A DNA stretch of 64,000 bases from Nocardioides sp. dk884 (GCF_009557055.1 NZ_CP045649.1:2269501-2333500), one strand, 5' to 3'. Counted from the first letter of the stretch, positions 7,089-15,898 are shown. Translations and numbers: made by a program. Notes: generated by a model not told the origin, from the letters alone.

Positions 7089-8357
7089 CTAGCAGCGTCG
7101 GTGGAAGGTCAGCTTCCCTCCGGGTAGGGGCTTGGCCTCGTAGCCGGGGTCGTGCGCGCGGGCGTGGTGGCGGGGGCAGAGGAGCCGGCCGGTGGCGACG
7201 CTGGTGGTCCCGCCGCGCGACCACGGAACGTCGTGGTGCGCGTGGCACAGCCCGGGTGGCCAGTCACACCCTTCGGCGGTGCAGCCGCCGTCGCGCAGCG
7301 CCAGGGCAACGCGGTGGGTCTTGGTGTGGAACCGGCGCTTGCGGCCGACGTCGAGGGGCCGGCCCTGGCCGTCGAGGACGGCCGGCACGATCCCCGCCTC
7401 ACACGCCAGCCGCCGGGCCTCGGTGGCGGAGATCGTCTCGCCGGTGTGCAGGTGTGCGGCGCGAAGCCCACCGAGCAGCGACTCGAGGGTCATCGTGACC
7501 ACGATGGTCGCGGCCACCCCGCCGGCGTCGGGGAGGCGGTCGGCGGGGTAGCGCTCGAGGTAGTCACAGAACGCCTGCCCCATCCGCTCCGGCCCCGGCC
7601 GCCGCTCAGCCCCCGCAGCTCCGGCGCCGTTGACGGCGTGCTGGTGCTTCGGGGCCGCAATCGCGAGCAGCGCGGCGCGCAGCATCGCCGCGTGGTGGGT
7701 GGGGATGGTGAACCGACCGTGGGACTTGCCGTGCCCGTCGTCGGACATGGTCAGCCGGGCGGCGGCGCGGGCGGCGGCTTCCTCCCGCTCCAGGCGGGCG
7801 GCCTCGGCGGCGTCGGCCTGCTCGGGGGCGGCGACCTCGATGAGTCTCTTGGCGAGGCGGCGCAGGGTGATCGCGTCGTGCTCGCCGGCCTGCTCGAGGA
7901 GGAACTCCTCGGCCCGGGCCCGGGTGTCCTCGTCGACCAGGTCGGCGGGCAGGTCGTCGACGGCGTCGGTGATGACCTGCGCCTGGTCGAGGTGGATCCG
8001 CCCAGCCCCCAGGGCCTCGCGGACGCCGTCGTGGTGCCCGGTGTCGAGGGCGCGGGCCAGGCGCATCAACCGGTGCGCCTCGGGGCGGGTCAGACGGGAC
8101 TGGTGGGCCCACCAGTTCGCGGTGCTCGTCGCACCCACCGCGTCGCCCACCTCGACACTGTGGGCATGGGCCGCGACCCGCAGCCGCAGCTCCTGCAACC
8201 GGGCGATCTCGGACGTCAGCTCCAGCAGCGTCGCCCCGGCCTCGGCCTCGCTCAGCGACCACACCGGCGCATCCGCGACCGCGTCCAGCGCCTCGTGCAC
8301 GCACGCCACCGCCACGGCCACCGAGTGGCCGGATCGGGGTGCGAACGAGGGTTCCAT
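7089..8357 (-). CDS. DUF222 domain protein with C-terminal HNH endonuclease motif
   Basis: A 422-residue protein. The helical DUF222 region covers about residues 20-330 (for example TANWWAHQSRLTRPEAHRL, and AGRIHLDQAQVI). The C-terminus holds the HNH nuclease: CTAEGCDWPPGLCHAHH, then DVPWSRGGTTSVATGRLLCP and RHHARAH, with Cys pairs that would hold a structural zinc. These 13E12/DUF222 proteins occur in many copies in actinobacteria and may be mobile, but their substrate is not established. ATG 8357 is preferred over a TTG at 8369. No SOS box lies upstream, in contrast to the paralogue at 22521-23837, and the two share little sequence beyond the motif. Confidence 0.88.
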   Translation of the reverse strand: MEPSFAPRSGHSVAVAVACVHEALDAVADAPVWSLSEAEAGATLLELTSEIARLQELRLRVAAHAHSVEVGDAVGATSTANWWAHQSRLTRPEAHRLMRLARALDTGHHDGVREALGAGRIHLDQAQVITDAVDDLPADLVDEDTRARAEEFLLEQAGEHDAITLRRLAKRLIEVAAPEQADAAEAARLEREEAAARAAARLTMSDDGHGKSHGRFTIPTHHAAMLRAALLAIAAPKHQHAVNGAGAAGAERRPGPERMGQAFCDYLERYPADRLPDAGGVAATIVVTMTLESLLGGLRAAHLHTGETISATEARRLACEAGIVPAVLDGQGRPLDVGRKRRFHTKTHRVALALRDGGCTAEGCDWPPGLCHAHHDVPWSRGGTTSVATGRLLCPRHHARAHDPGYEAKPLPGGKLTFHRRC

Positions 8358-8593
8358 GGACCTACTCAACCATCGACCACCGACAGTCCTGGGCGACCGT
8401 CATCCCAGGTCAGGGACGCGTACTCCCCCGGGTGCCCATCGTCGTTGCTGCCTGTCTGGGACGGCGAGTGGCGTGGCTCCTTGTGTCCGGTGAACCGCTC
8501 CCGGTTGCGTCTGTTATCCGAACGTCGGGGGCGCTGCTCATGCAGTCGACCAACGCCGGTCGGGCCCGGTTGGTGCTGACACGGAGCGCTCCC

Positions 8594-9297
8594 GTGCGCA
8601 TCGGCGACATCGACCTTCTGGCGCTCACCGACGGCACGTTCCGCGCCGGGCCGGGACCCGCACGATCCTCGTCGACGCCGGCATGGGTCCGGCGATGCGC
8701 GACGACGGCGACCGACGGCTCCTCATCGGTGGGCAGCTCCCCCTCGGGCTTCGTGCCCTCGGTGTGTGGCCCACCGACATCGACACCGTCATCTGCACCC
8801 ACCTGCACGCCGATCACTGCGGCTGGCTGTTCGACTTCACGGGGGCGCCCACGTTCCCCCACGCCGACATCTGGTTCGGGGAGCACGACTGGCACCACTT
8901 CGTCGCGGACCCCGACGTCTGGATGTTCGACCACATCCGCCACGGGTTCCACGAGGCCGACGGCGCACGACTCCACTTGGTCAGCGAGGACACCCCCGTA
9001 GCTCCCGGGGCCGACCTCGTTATGACGCCCGGGCACACACCCGGCCACCTGTCCGTCGTGGTGTCCTCCGGCGTCCAGCGCGCGCTGCTCCTCGGGGACG
9101 CCATCGTGTGCCCGATCCAGCTGGACGAGCCCACCTGGCAATCCATCGGAGATGTCGACCCTGCCCTCGCCGCACAGGTACGTGAACGGCTGTTCCGCGA
9201 GCTCGAGGCCGAGCACGTCATCGGCGCCGGATCGCACTTCCCCGAGCTGCAGTTCGGCCGCGTTCTCGCCGGCGAGCTGCGCCGCTGGATCGCCTGA
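8594..9297 (+). pseudogene. MBL-fold metallohydrolase with internal deletion and frameshift
   Basis: The C-terminal 200 or so codons (frame of 8683-9297) encode a metallo-beta-lactamase fold with an intact zinc motif THLHADHCGW, then GEHDWHHF, MTPGHTPGHLSVV, LLLGDAI and a final GSHFPE. The N-terminus lies in another frame: from a GTG at 8594 with GGAG upstream comes VRIGDIDLLALTDGTFRAGPG. The join to GTRTILVDAGMGP at about 8650-8660 shifts frame and lacks the roughly 40 residues that family members have between the DGTF strand and the RTILVDAG strand. So the gene has lost an internal segment. Translation from ATG 8683 would lack the first sheet. Confidence 0.72.
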
Positions 9298-9338
9298 GCC
9301 GCGCCACCAACCGGCAACGTGCTTCAGCCAGGCGGGCC

Positions 9339-10976
9339 TCAGCCGACCTGGACCCGGCCGTCCTCCACCCGCCAGCGCTGGTCAAGCGCGACATTCGCGA
9401 GCAGCCGGCGGTCGTGGGAGACCAGCAGCAGCGCGCCGTCGTACGACGCGAGCGCCTCCTCGAGCTGCTCGATCGCGGGCAGGTCGAGGTGGTTGGTGGG
9501 CTCGTCGAGCACCAGCAGGTTGACGCCGCGGGCCTGCAGCAGCGCCATCGCGGCGCGGGTCCGCTCACCGGGCGAGAGCCGGCCGACGAGGCTGGAGACC
9601 TGGTCGGCCTTGAGGCCGAACTTCGCGAGCAGGGTGCGGACCTCGGCCGGCGTCCACTCGGGGACCGCGAGCTCGACGGCGGTGCCGAGCGGCTGGTCCT
9701 CGGCCAGCCCGGTGCGGGCCTGGTCGATCACGCCGACCGCCACCGAGGCACCCAGCGACGCCGAGCCGGAGTCCGGCGCGACCTCGCCCAGGAGCAGCCG
9801 CAGCAGCGTGGTCTTGCCCGCGCCGTTGGGCCCGGTGATGCCGATCCGGTCGCGCGCGTTGACCTGCAGCGAGGCGGGCCCGAAGGTGAAGTCGCCCTGG
9901 GTCAGTGTGGCTTCGTTGAGCGTGGCGACCACCGCCGAGGAGCGCGGCGCGGCGGCGATGCTGAACTGCAGCACCCACTCCTTCCGCGGCTCCTCGACCT
10001 CGTCGAGCCGCGCGATCCGCGACTCCATCTGGCGCACCTTCTGCGCCTGCTTCTCCGAGGACTCGGTCTGCGCACGGCGCCGGATCTTGTCGTTGTCGGG
10101 CGACTTCTTCATCGCGTTGCGCACGCCCTGGGAGCTCCACTCGCGCTGCACCTTCGCGCGCGAGACCAGGTCGGCCTTCTTGTCCGCGAACTCCTCGTAG
10201 GCCTCGCGGGCGTGGCGCTTCGCCACGGCGCGGTCGGCGAGGAACGCGTCGTACCCGCCGTCGTAGACCGCCACCTGGTGCTGGGCCAGGTCGAGCTCGA
10301 CCACCCGCGTCACGCAGCGGGCCAGGAACTCGCGGTCGTGCGAGACCAGCACGACTCCCCCGCGCAGCCCGCGCACGAACGCCTCCAGCCGCTCCAGGCC
10401 GTCGAGGTCGAGGTCGTTGGTCGGCTCGTCGAGCAGTACGACGTCGAAGCGGCTCACCAGCAACGCGGCCAGCGCGGCCCGCGCCGCCTGCCCGCCGGAC
10501 AGCGAGGTCATCAGCGCGTCCGGGCCGACGTCCAGCCCGAGGTCGGCGAGCACCGGCGGCAGCCGGTCCTCGAGGTCGGAGGCGCCCGAGGCCATCCAGT
10601 GGTCGAAGGCGACGGCGTACGCGTCGTCGGCGCCAGGCATGTCCGTACCGAGCGCGGCCGCGGTCCACTCCATCGCCTCGGTCGCGGCCGTGGCACCGGT
10701 ACGACGGGCGACGTAGCCGGCCACCGTCTCCCCCGGCAACCGGTCGTGCTCCTGCGGCAGCCAGCCGACGAACGCGTCCGCGGGCGCCAGCGACACGCTG
10801 CCGGCCAGCGGGGCGTCGACGCCGGCCAGCAGGCGCAGCAGCGTCGACTTACCGGCACCGTTGGCGCCCACGACGCCGACCACGTCACCGGGGGCGACCG
10901 TCAGGTCGAGGGACTCAAAAAGCACGCGATGGCCGTGGCCGCCGGCCAGGCCCTTCGCGACGAGGGTGGCAGTCAC
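9339..10976 (-). CDS. ABC-F family ATPase (ribosome-associated, duplicated ATPase)
   Basis: A 545-residue soluble protein with two ABC cassettes and no membrane segment. First cassette: GANGAGKST, signature LSGGQAARAALAALL, Walker B VVLLDEPTNDLD. Second cassette: GPNGAGKTT, LSPGERTRAAMALL, LLVLDEPTNHLD. Between them is a charged linker rich in Lys and Arg (SRAKVQREWSSQG, NDKIRRRAQTESSEKQAQK), the interdomain arm of ABC-F factors that reaches the ribosomal E site. Members assist translation or protect ribosomes from antibiotics; which applies is unknown. I chose the GTG at 10976 because upstream codons are made of the tandem repeat at 11036 and encode unrelated VSTRP repeats. Confidence 0.92.
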   Translation of the reverse strand: MTATLVAKGLAGGHGHRVLFESLDLTVAPGDVVGVVGANGAGKSTLLRLLAGVDAPLAGSVSLAPADAFVGWLPQEHDRLPGETVAGYVARRTGATAATEAMEWTAAALGTDMPGADDAYAVAFDHWMASGASDLEDRLPPVLADLGLDVGPDALMTSLSGGQAARAALAALLVSRFDVVLLDEPTNDLDLDGLERLEAFVRGLRGGVVLVSHDREFLARCVTRVVELDLAQHQVAVYDGGYDAFLADRAVAKRHAREAYEEFADKKADLVSRAKVQREWSSQGVRNAMKKSPDNDKIRRRAQTESSEKQAQKVRQMESRIARLDEVEEPRKEWVLQFSIAAAPRSSAVVATLNEATLTQGDFTFGPASLQVNARDRIGITGPNGAGKTTLLRLLLGEVAPDSGSASLGASVAVGVIDQARTGLAEDQPLGTAVELAVPEWTPAEVRTLLAKFGLKADQVSSLVGRLSPGERTRAAMALLQARGVNLLVLDEPTNHLDLPAIEQLEEALASYDGALLLVSHDRRLLANVALDQRWRVEDGRVQVG

Positions 10977-11035
10977 GCTGTGGATCGTAGTCGTCGCCGC
11001 GCCACCTCCCGCGACCGAGGCCGCCCGCCCCCCGC

Positions 11036-11149
11036 TGACAGGTCGAGTCGAGACCTCTGACGGTCGAGTCGAGACTTTCAACCACTCGAATCGAGAGACA
11101 GCGCGCCATCGGCGCCGACTCGCGCAACCATTGACGCCGACTCGGCGGG
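11036..11149. repeat. Composite tandem array: three A units then two B units
   Basis: Three A units of 22 bp start at 11036, 11058 and 11080; each holds a TCGARTCGAGA core. Four bases later two 22-bp B units follow (11106-11127 and 11128-11149), each with the core GCGCCGACTCG after a CCAT start. The same A-A-A-B order recurs at 48442-48576, and B units alone at 15899-15963. This copy sits between the divergent ABC-F and TetR genes. Function unknown; no spacers between units, so it is not CRISPR. Confidence 0.85.
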
Positions 11150-11216
11150 GCCCGGCCGTCCCCGGCGACCGAGGCAGCGCTGCGCCCGAACGTGCAGATC
11201 ACCGCGCCGGGGTGGT

Positions 11217-11222
11217 TAGCAT
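11217..11222 (+). promoter_or_regulatory. -10 element TAGCAT implying a leaderless tetR mRNA
   Basis: TAGCAT ends 7 bases before the ATG at 11230. With usual -10 to start-site spacing the transcript would begin at or next to the ATG, and no Shine-Dalgarno sequence is present. Leaderless mRNAs are common in actinobacteria. No clear -35 is seen. Confidence 0.5.
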
Positions 11223-11229
11223 CAGCCGC

Positions 11230-11919
11230 ATGCCCACCAGTGCCTCCGAGACCGACGGCCGTCGGTCAGCCGCAGCCGTCCGGCGCCGCAAGCGCGAGGC
11301 CGAGATCATCGCCGCCACCCGCGCACTGTTCGACCAGCGCGGCGTGCGTGACGCCCAGATCGACGACATCGCCAAGGCGGTCGGCATCAACCGGGCGATC
11401 GTCTACCGCCACTTCACCGGCAAGGAGGAGCTCTTCGCGCTCACCCTGGTCGGCTACCTCGAGGAGCTGCGCGACGCCCTCGAGGCCGCGGGCGCCTCCG
11501 ACGCGGCCCCCGCCGTACGCCTCGAGGCGATCGTCACCGCCTTCGTGGAGTACGGCGTGGCGCACCCGGCCTTCGTCGACTGCGCGCAGGCGCTGATGCG
11601 CCGCTCCGGCCCCGAGCTGCTCGACGAGATCTCCGAGGGCGCGCTGTTCCGGCTCGGCCGAGCGATCTCCTCGTGCCTGGTCATCCTCACCGGCGTGCTG
11701 GAGGACGGCGTCGCGGCCGGCGACTTCCACGTGCAGGACCCGCACCTGCTCGCCAACACCCTCTACGCCAGCGGCCTCGGCGCGCTCCAGCTCGCCCGGG
11801 TCGGCATCCTGGTCAAGGAGGCCGCCCCCGGCATCCCGACGCTCGGCGAGATCTCCGCCGACCAGGTGCGGGTCTACCTGGTCACCTCGGCGCTCGCGCT
11901 GGCCACGCACCGCTCCTGA
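11230..11919 (+). CDS. TetR/AcrR-family transcriptional regulator
   Basis: A 229-residue repressor-type protein. The HTH spans about residues 18-62: AEIIAATRALFDQRGVRDA, then QIDDIAKAVGINRAIVYRHF and TGKEELFALTLVGYLEEL. The ligand domain (about 70-225) is helical. It converges with a thiolase and lies beside the fatty-acid gene cluster, so control by an acyl-CoA is plausible but unproven. In Mycobacterium tuberculosis a TetR gene (Rv0238) lies near the equivalent htdX-fabG4-fadA2 group. The ATG at 11230 fits the leaderless promoter just upstream. Residue S3-rich start is atypical but short. Confidence 0.9.
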   Translation: MPTSASETDGRRSAAAVRRRKREAEIIAATRALFDQRGVRDAQIDDIAKAVGINRAIVYRHFTGKEELFALTLVGYLEELRDALEAAGASDAAPAVRLEAIVTAFVEYGVAHPAFVDCAQALMRRSGPELLDEISEGALFRLGRAISSCLVILTGVLEDGVAAGDFHVQDPHLLANTLYASGLGALQLARVGILVKEAAPGIPTLGEISADQVRVYLVTSALALATHRS

Positions 11920-11946
11920 GCGGACGGCGCACGGCCGGCGCCACCG

Positions 11947-13245
11947 TCAGGGACGCTCGAGGATCGCGGTGATCCCCTGACCGCCGGCCGCGCACACCGA
12001 GACCACGCCCCGCCCGGAGCCGTTCTCGGCGAGCAGCTTGGCGAGCACGGTGAGGATCCGCCCGCCGGTGGCCGCGAACGGGTGACCCGCGGCCAGCGAG
12101 GAGCCGGTGACGTTGAGCCGGGTCCGGTCGATCGACCCGAGCGGGGCGTCGAGGCCGAGCCGCTCGGCGCAGAACACCGGGTCCTCCCAGGCCTTGAGCG
12201 TCGCCAGCACCTGGGAGGCGAACGCCTCGTGGATCTCATAGAAGTCGAAGTCCTGCAGCGTCAGCCCCTGGCGCGCCAGCATCCGCGGCATCGCATAGGC
12301 CGGCGCCATCAGCAGCCCCTCGTGGCCGTGCACGTAGTCGACCGCCGCGGTCTCGTAGTCGGTGAGATAGGCCAGCACCGGCAGCCCGCGCGCGGCGGCC
12401 CACTCCTCGGAGGCCAGCAGCACCACCGAGGCGCCGTCGGTCAGCGGCGTGGAGTTGCCGGCCGTCATCGTCGCCGCCGCGCCTCGGCCGAACACCGGCT
12501 TGAGCCGGGCGAGCTTCTCGGGCGTGGAGTCGGGGCGCAGGTTCTGGTCGCGCTCCAGCCCCCGGAACGGCGTGACCTGGTCGTCGAGGAAGCCCCGGTC
12601 GTACGCCGCGGCGAGGTGCTGGTGGGAGGCGGCGGCCAGCTCGTCCTGCTCCTCGCGCCCGATCTGCCACTCCAGCGCGGTGAGCGCGGCGTGCTCGCCC
12701 ATCGAGAGCCGCGTCCGCGGCTCGCCGTTCTGCGGGATCGAGGGGACCACGTCGCCGGGACGGACCTTGGCGAGCGCGGCGAGACGACCCTTGAGGTCCT
12801 TGGCGCGATTGAGCTCGAGCAGGATCTTGCGCAGCCGCTCGCCGACCGCGATCGGGGCGTCGGAGGTGGTGTCGGTGCCGCCGGCGATGCCGACCTCGAT
12901 CTGGCCGAGCGCGATCTTGTTGGCGACCTGGATCGCCGCCTGCAGACCGGTGCCGCACGCCTGCTGGATGTCGGTCGCGGGCGTCTCGGGCGCCAGGCGC
13001 GAGCCGAGCACGGACTCCCGGGTGAGGTTGAAGTCGCGCGAGTGCTTGAGCACCGCCCCGGCCACCACCTCCCCGACGCGCTCGCCCTCGAGGCCGAAGC
13101 GCTTCACCAGTCCGTCGATCGCGGCGGTGAGCATCTCCTGGTTGGAGACCTCGGCGTACGCGGTGTTGGAGCGCGCGAACGGGATGCGGTTGCCGCCGAC
13201 GATGGCGACGCGGCGGACGGTGGTGGCGGGATCGAGGCCGGTCAT
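11947..13245 (-). CDS. Acetyl-CoA C-acetyltransferase (thiolase), FadA2-like
   Basis: A 432-residue thiolase that condenses or cleaves acyl-CoA in beta-oxidation. Nucleophile Cys97 lies in QQACGTGLQA. The other catalytic pieces are EIHEAFASQ, the GSSLAAGHPFAATGGR histidine loop, and VSVCAAGGQG with the second Cys. The insert after the nucleophile is that of the long FadI/FadA2 subgroup. It is divergent from the fabG-like/MaoC pair, exactly as fadA2 is divergent from fabG4-htdX in M. tuberculosis (Rv0243, Rv0242c, Rv0241c). The ATG at 13245 begins directly before VRRVAIVGGNRIPFA. Confidence 0.93.
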   Translation of the reverse strand: MTGLDPATTVRRVAIVGGNRIPFARSNTAYAEVSNQEMLTAAIDGLVKRFGLEGERVGEVVAGAVLKHSRDFNLTRESVLGSRLAPETPATDIQQACGTGLQAAIQVANKIALGQIEVGIAGGTDTTSDAPIAVGERLRKILLELNRAKDLKGRLAALAKVRPGDVVPSIPQNGEPRTRLSMGEHAALTALEWQIGREEQDELAAASHQHLAAAYDRGFLDDQVTPFRGLERDQNLRPDSTPEKLARLKPVFGRGAAATMTAGNSTPLTDGASVVLLASEEWAAARGLPVLAYLTDYETAAVDYVHGHEGLLMAPAYAMPRMLARQGLTLQDFDFYEIHEAFASQVLATLKAWEDPVFCAERLGLDAPLGSIDRTRLNVTGSSLAAGHPFAATGGRILTVLAKLLAENGSGRGVVSVCAAGGQGITAILERP

Positions 13246-13345
13246 GGGACACAGTCTTGCCGCCCGAGTGGGTACGGCTAAACCCAGTGAGGGCCACATC
13301 ACGAAATCTGGACATCGAGTTACACCACTAGTTGCATGGAGTCTC

Positions 13346-14695
13346 ATGAGCGACCGCTACCAGGAGTTCGCCTCCTCCCCCGTCGGCCGGATCCTCGTCA
13401 AGAACCTCGGCCTGCCCCGCCCGACCCCGCTGACCCGCCACGTCGAGGGCGCGCCGCTGGTCACCGGCACCGTGCTCGTCGGCGGCCGCGGGCGACTGGT
13501 CGACTCCCTGCCCGGGCTCCTCGGCGACCTCGACATCGAGACCACCACCGAGCCGCCCGCCGACGGCGCGCGCCTGCGCGGCCTGGTCTTCGACGCCACC
13601 GGTTTGACCTCCAGCGACCAGCTCGGCGCCCTGCGCGACTTCTTCACCCCGCGGCTGCGCAGCCTGGACACCAACCCCCGCGTCGTGGTCATCGGTACGC
13701 CGCCGGACCAGGTCTCCGGTCCCGAGCGGGTCGCCCAGCGCGCGCTCGAGGGCTTCACCCGCAGCCTCGGCAAGGAGATCGGCCAGGGCGGCACCGTCCA
13801 GCTCGTGCAGGTCGCCCCCGGGGCCGAGGACGAGCTCACCTCGACGCTGGCGTTCCTGCTCTCCCCCAAGTCGGCGTACGTCTCCGGGCAGGTCGTGCGG
13901 ATCGGCACGCACGGCGGCGTCGGCGTGGCCGGCGAGGTCACCGACCGGGACCGCCCGCTCGCCGGCAAGGTCGCCCTGGTGACCGGCGCCAGCCGGGGCA
14001 TCGGCGAGGCGATCGCACGGGTGCTGCACCGCGACGGCGCGCGCGTCGTGGGGCTGGACGTACCGCAGGCCGCGAGCGAGCTGCAGACGGTGATGGGCGA
14101 GCTCGACGGGGACTGGCTGGTCCTCGACATCACCGCCCCGGACGCCCCGCAGCGCATCGCCCACCACCTGCGGGAGAAGCACGGCGGGGTCGACGTGGTG
14201 GTGCACAACGCCGGCATCACCCGCGACAAGCGGCTGGCCAACATGTCCGAGGACCGCTGGGACTCCGTGATCGCGGTCAACCTCACCGCGCCGGAGCGGA
14301 TCACCCGCGAGCTGCTCGACCAGGGTGTCGTGAACGCCGGCGGGTCGATCATCGGCGTCGCCTCGATCGCCGGCATCGCGGGCAACGTCGGGCAGACCAA
14401 CTACGCCGCCTCCAAGGCTGGCGTGATCGGCCTGGTCGACTCCCTTGCCGACGAGCTGGCGGAGCGTCCCGACGGCGTCACGATCAACGCGGTCGCCCCG
14501 GGCTTCATCATCACCCAGATGACGGCCGCGGTGCCGTTCGCGACCCGGGAGGTCGGCCAGCGGCTCAACGCGATGGCGCAGGGTGGCCTGCCGGTCGACG
14601 TCGCGGAGACCATCGCCTGGTACGCCCACCCGGGCTCACGCGCCGTCAGCGGCAACGTGGTCCGGGTCTGCGGCCAGATGATGCTGGGCGCCTGA
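13346..14695 (+). CDS. fabG: Two-domain 3-oxoacyl-(ACP/CoA) reductase, FabG4-like
   Basis: A 449-residue protein. An N-terminal domain of about 200 residues resembles a degenerate Rossmann domain, as in mycobacterial FabG4 (454 residues). The C-terminal SDR domain has the cofactor loop VTGASRGIGEAIA, NAGITRD, and a catalytic Ser/Tyr/Lys set in SIAGIAGNVGQTNYAASKAG. FabG4 reduces beta-ketoacyl-CoA with NADH rather than serving normal FAS II (established for M. tuberculosis). ATG 13346 has GGAG upstream; an earlier in-frame codon would extend into the promoter region. The MaoC gene follows after 2 bp, so the two form an operon supplying reductase and dehydratase steps. Confidence 0.92.
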   Translation: MSDRYQEFASSPVGRILVKNLGLPRPTPLTRHVEGAPLVTGTVLVGGRGRLVDSLPGLLGDLDIETTTEPPADGARLRGLVFDATGLTSSDQLGALRDFFTPRLRSLDTNPRVVVIGTPPDQVSGPERVAQRALEGFTRSLGKEIGQGGTVQLVQVAPGAEDELTSTLAFLLSPKSAYVSGQVVRIGTHGGVGVAGEVTDRDRPLAGKVALVTGASRGIGEAIARVLHRDGARVVGLDVPQAASELQTVMGELDGDWLVLDITAPDAPQRIAHHLREKHGGVDVVVHNAGITRDKRLANMSEDRWDSVIAVNLTAPERITRELLDQGVVNAGGSIIGVASIAGIAGNVGQTNYAASKAGVIGLVDSLADELAERPDGVTINAVAPGFIITQMTAAVPFATREVGQRLNAMAQGGLPVDVAETIAWYAHPGSRAVSGNVVRVCGQMMLGA

Positions 14696-14697
14696 GC

Positions 14698-15597
14698 ATG
14701 GGCGGCTCGGGGGTCGGGACGCTGCTGCGCGCCGCGCTGCCGACGATGCCCGGGATCGGCGCCCTGCCGGGCGTGCGCAAGGCGCCGTTGGAGGGGTTCA
14801 CCGGGATGCGCCGCTCCCGCGAGGGCGTCGTCGTCGAGCGGGCGCACGTGGACGCGTACGCCGGGGTGTGCGGGTTCCCGCGCAAGGACACGGTGCCGCT
14901 GCCCTACCCGCACCTGCTCGGCTTCGACCTGCAGCTGGCGATCCTGGCCGACCGGGCGTTCCCGGCGCCGGCGATCGGCACCGTGCACATCGACAACTCG
15001 GTGCGCGCCCACCGCGAGATGCGGGTGGGCGAGCGTCTGGACGTCGAGGTCTCGGTAGGCTCGCCGCTGCCGCACCGCAAGGGCGTCGCGTTCGCCTTCG
15101 CCACCACCGTGCGCGACGCGGACGGCGAGGTGGCGTGGGAGGAGGTCTCGACCTACCTCTCCCGCGGCCGGTCGGTGCCGGGCGTGCCCGCGCCCGACGC
15201 GGCGTACCCGGAGGTGGGCGTCGGGTCGCTGACCTGGCCGCTGCCCGGCGACCTGGGGCGTCGGTACGCCGCGGTCTCCGGGGACCGCAACCCGATCCAC
15301 CTCCACCCGCTGAGCGCCCGTGCCCTCGGCTTCCCGCGCCACATCGCCCACGGCATGTGGACGCTGGCCCGCTGCGTGGCCAGCCTGGAGAACCGCATCC
15401 CCGGCGCCGCCCGCGTCGACGTCTCCTTCCGCCGCCCGGTGCTCCTGCCCGGCACGGTCGCGCTCGGCACCCGGCGTACCGACGACGGCTGGGCGTTCGC
15501 GCTCACCTCCCCCGACGGGACGTCGACGCACCTGGTCGGAGCCGCGCACGGCTGCGCACGCGCGAGCTCGGGTGAGAAGGACAACACCGACGCATGA
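14698..15597 (+). CDS. MaoC-type (R)-3-hydroxyacyl dehydratase, HtdX-like
   Basis: A 299-residue double hot-dog protein. The N-terminal half is a degenerate hot-dog; the C-terminal half carries hydratase 2 residues in SGDRNPIHLHPLSARALGF, with Asp and His, and RHIAHGMWTLARCVASLE. It hydrates enoyl-CoA or dehydrates 3-hydroxyacyl-CoA, next in the pathway after the FabG-like enzyme encoded just upstream. The gap to that gene is 2 bp and the stop overlaps the next small ORF (ATGA). The same pair, fabG4-htdX, occurs in Mycobacterium. The start MGGSGVGTLLRAAL agrees with family N-termini. Confidence 0.92.
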   Translation: MGGSGVGTLLRAALPTMPGIGALPGVRKAPLEGFTGMRRSREGVVVERAHVDAYAGVCGFPRKDTVPLPYPHLLGFDLQLAILADRAFPAPAIGTVHIDNSVRAHREMRVGERLDVEVSVGSPLPHRKGVAFAFATTVRDADGEVAWEEVSTYLSRGRSVPGVPAPDAAYPEVGVGSLTWPLPGDLGRRYAAVSGDRNPIHLHPLSARALGFPRHIAHGMWTLARCVASLENRIPGAARVDVSFRRPVLLPGTVALGTRRTDDGWAFALTSPDGTSTHLVGAAHGCARASSGEKDNTDA

Positions 15598-15848
15598 CCC
15601 GGTCGCTTCCTGGGCAGGCACATCTGGTGAGCACCTCAACCGCCGCGGCGCAGGACGCCCTGCGCCAGCGCCGCTACCCCCGCAGCCAGTTCCTCGCCTA
15701 CCAGGAGAAGATCGTGAACGCCTCCGCCGACGCCCTCCAGCGCCGGTCGTCCTCGCCCAAGCCCGGCTCCCGCCGGGACCCCAACGAGGAGCTGACCTTC
15801 GCCGCCTGGTGGCGCGAGACCGGACAGGTCCCCGCCAGCAGCAGCTGA
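15594..15848 (+). CDS. Small basic hypothetical protein coupled to the MaoC gene
   Basis: An 84-residue product starting at an ATG that overlaps the MaoC stop codon. It is polar and basic, with no membrane or signal segment: ALRQRRYPRSQFLAYQEKIV, then DALQRRSSSPKPGSRRDPNE and a short aromatic end ELTFAAWWRETGQ. An internal GTG at 15627 is an alternative start. No family is recognised. A strong terminator lies 12 bases after the stop, so it is the last gene of the fabG-MaoC unit. Confidence 0.6.
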   Translation: MTRSLPGQAHLVSTSTAAAQDALRQRRYPRSQFLAYQEKIVNASADALQRRSSSPKPGSRRDPNEELTFAAWWRETGQVPASSS

Positions 15849-15860
15849 GCACCACCTCGC

Positions 15861-15897
15861 CGACGCCCCCGATGCTCCGATGAGCACGGGGGCGTCG
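15861..15897. terminator. Strong hairpin between convergent genes
   Basis: CGACGCCCCCG (15861-15871) pairs with CGGGGGCGTCG (15887-15897). Inside, TGCTC and GAGCA continue the stem around a CGAT loop. It ends the fabG-MaoC-small ORF unit and can also serve the converging tesB operon. B-type repeats begin two bases after it. Confidence 0.8.
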
Positions 15898-15898
15898 C

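Noticed and set aside
11036..11149. CRISPR-like appearance of the tandem units
   Set aside because: Units are directly adjacent with no unique spacers, and no cas genes are present.
12449..13345. Long N-terminal extension of the fabG-like gene
   Set aside because: The extension overlaps the divergent thiolase and is Ser/Arg-rich noise; the start at ATG 13346 gives the family N-terminus.
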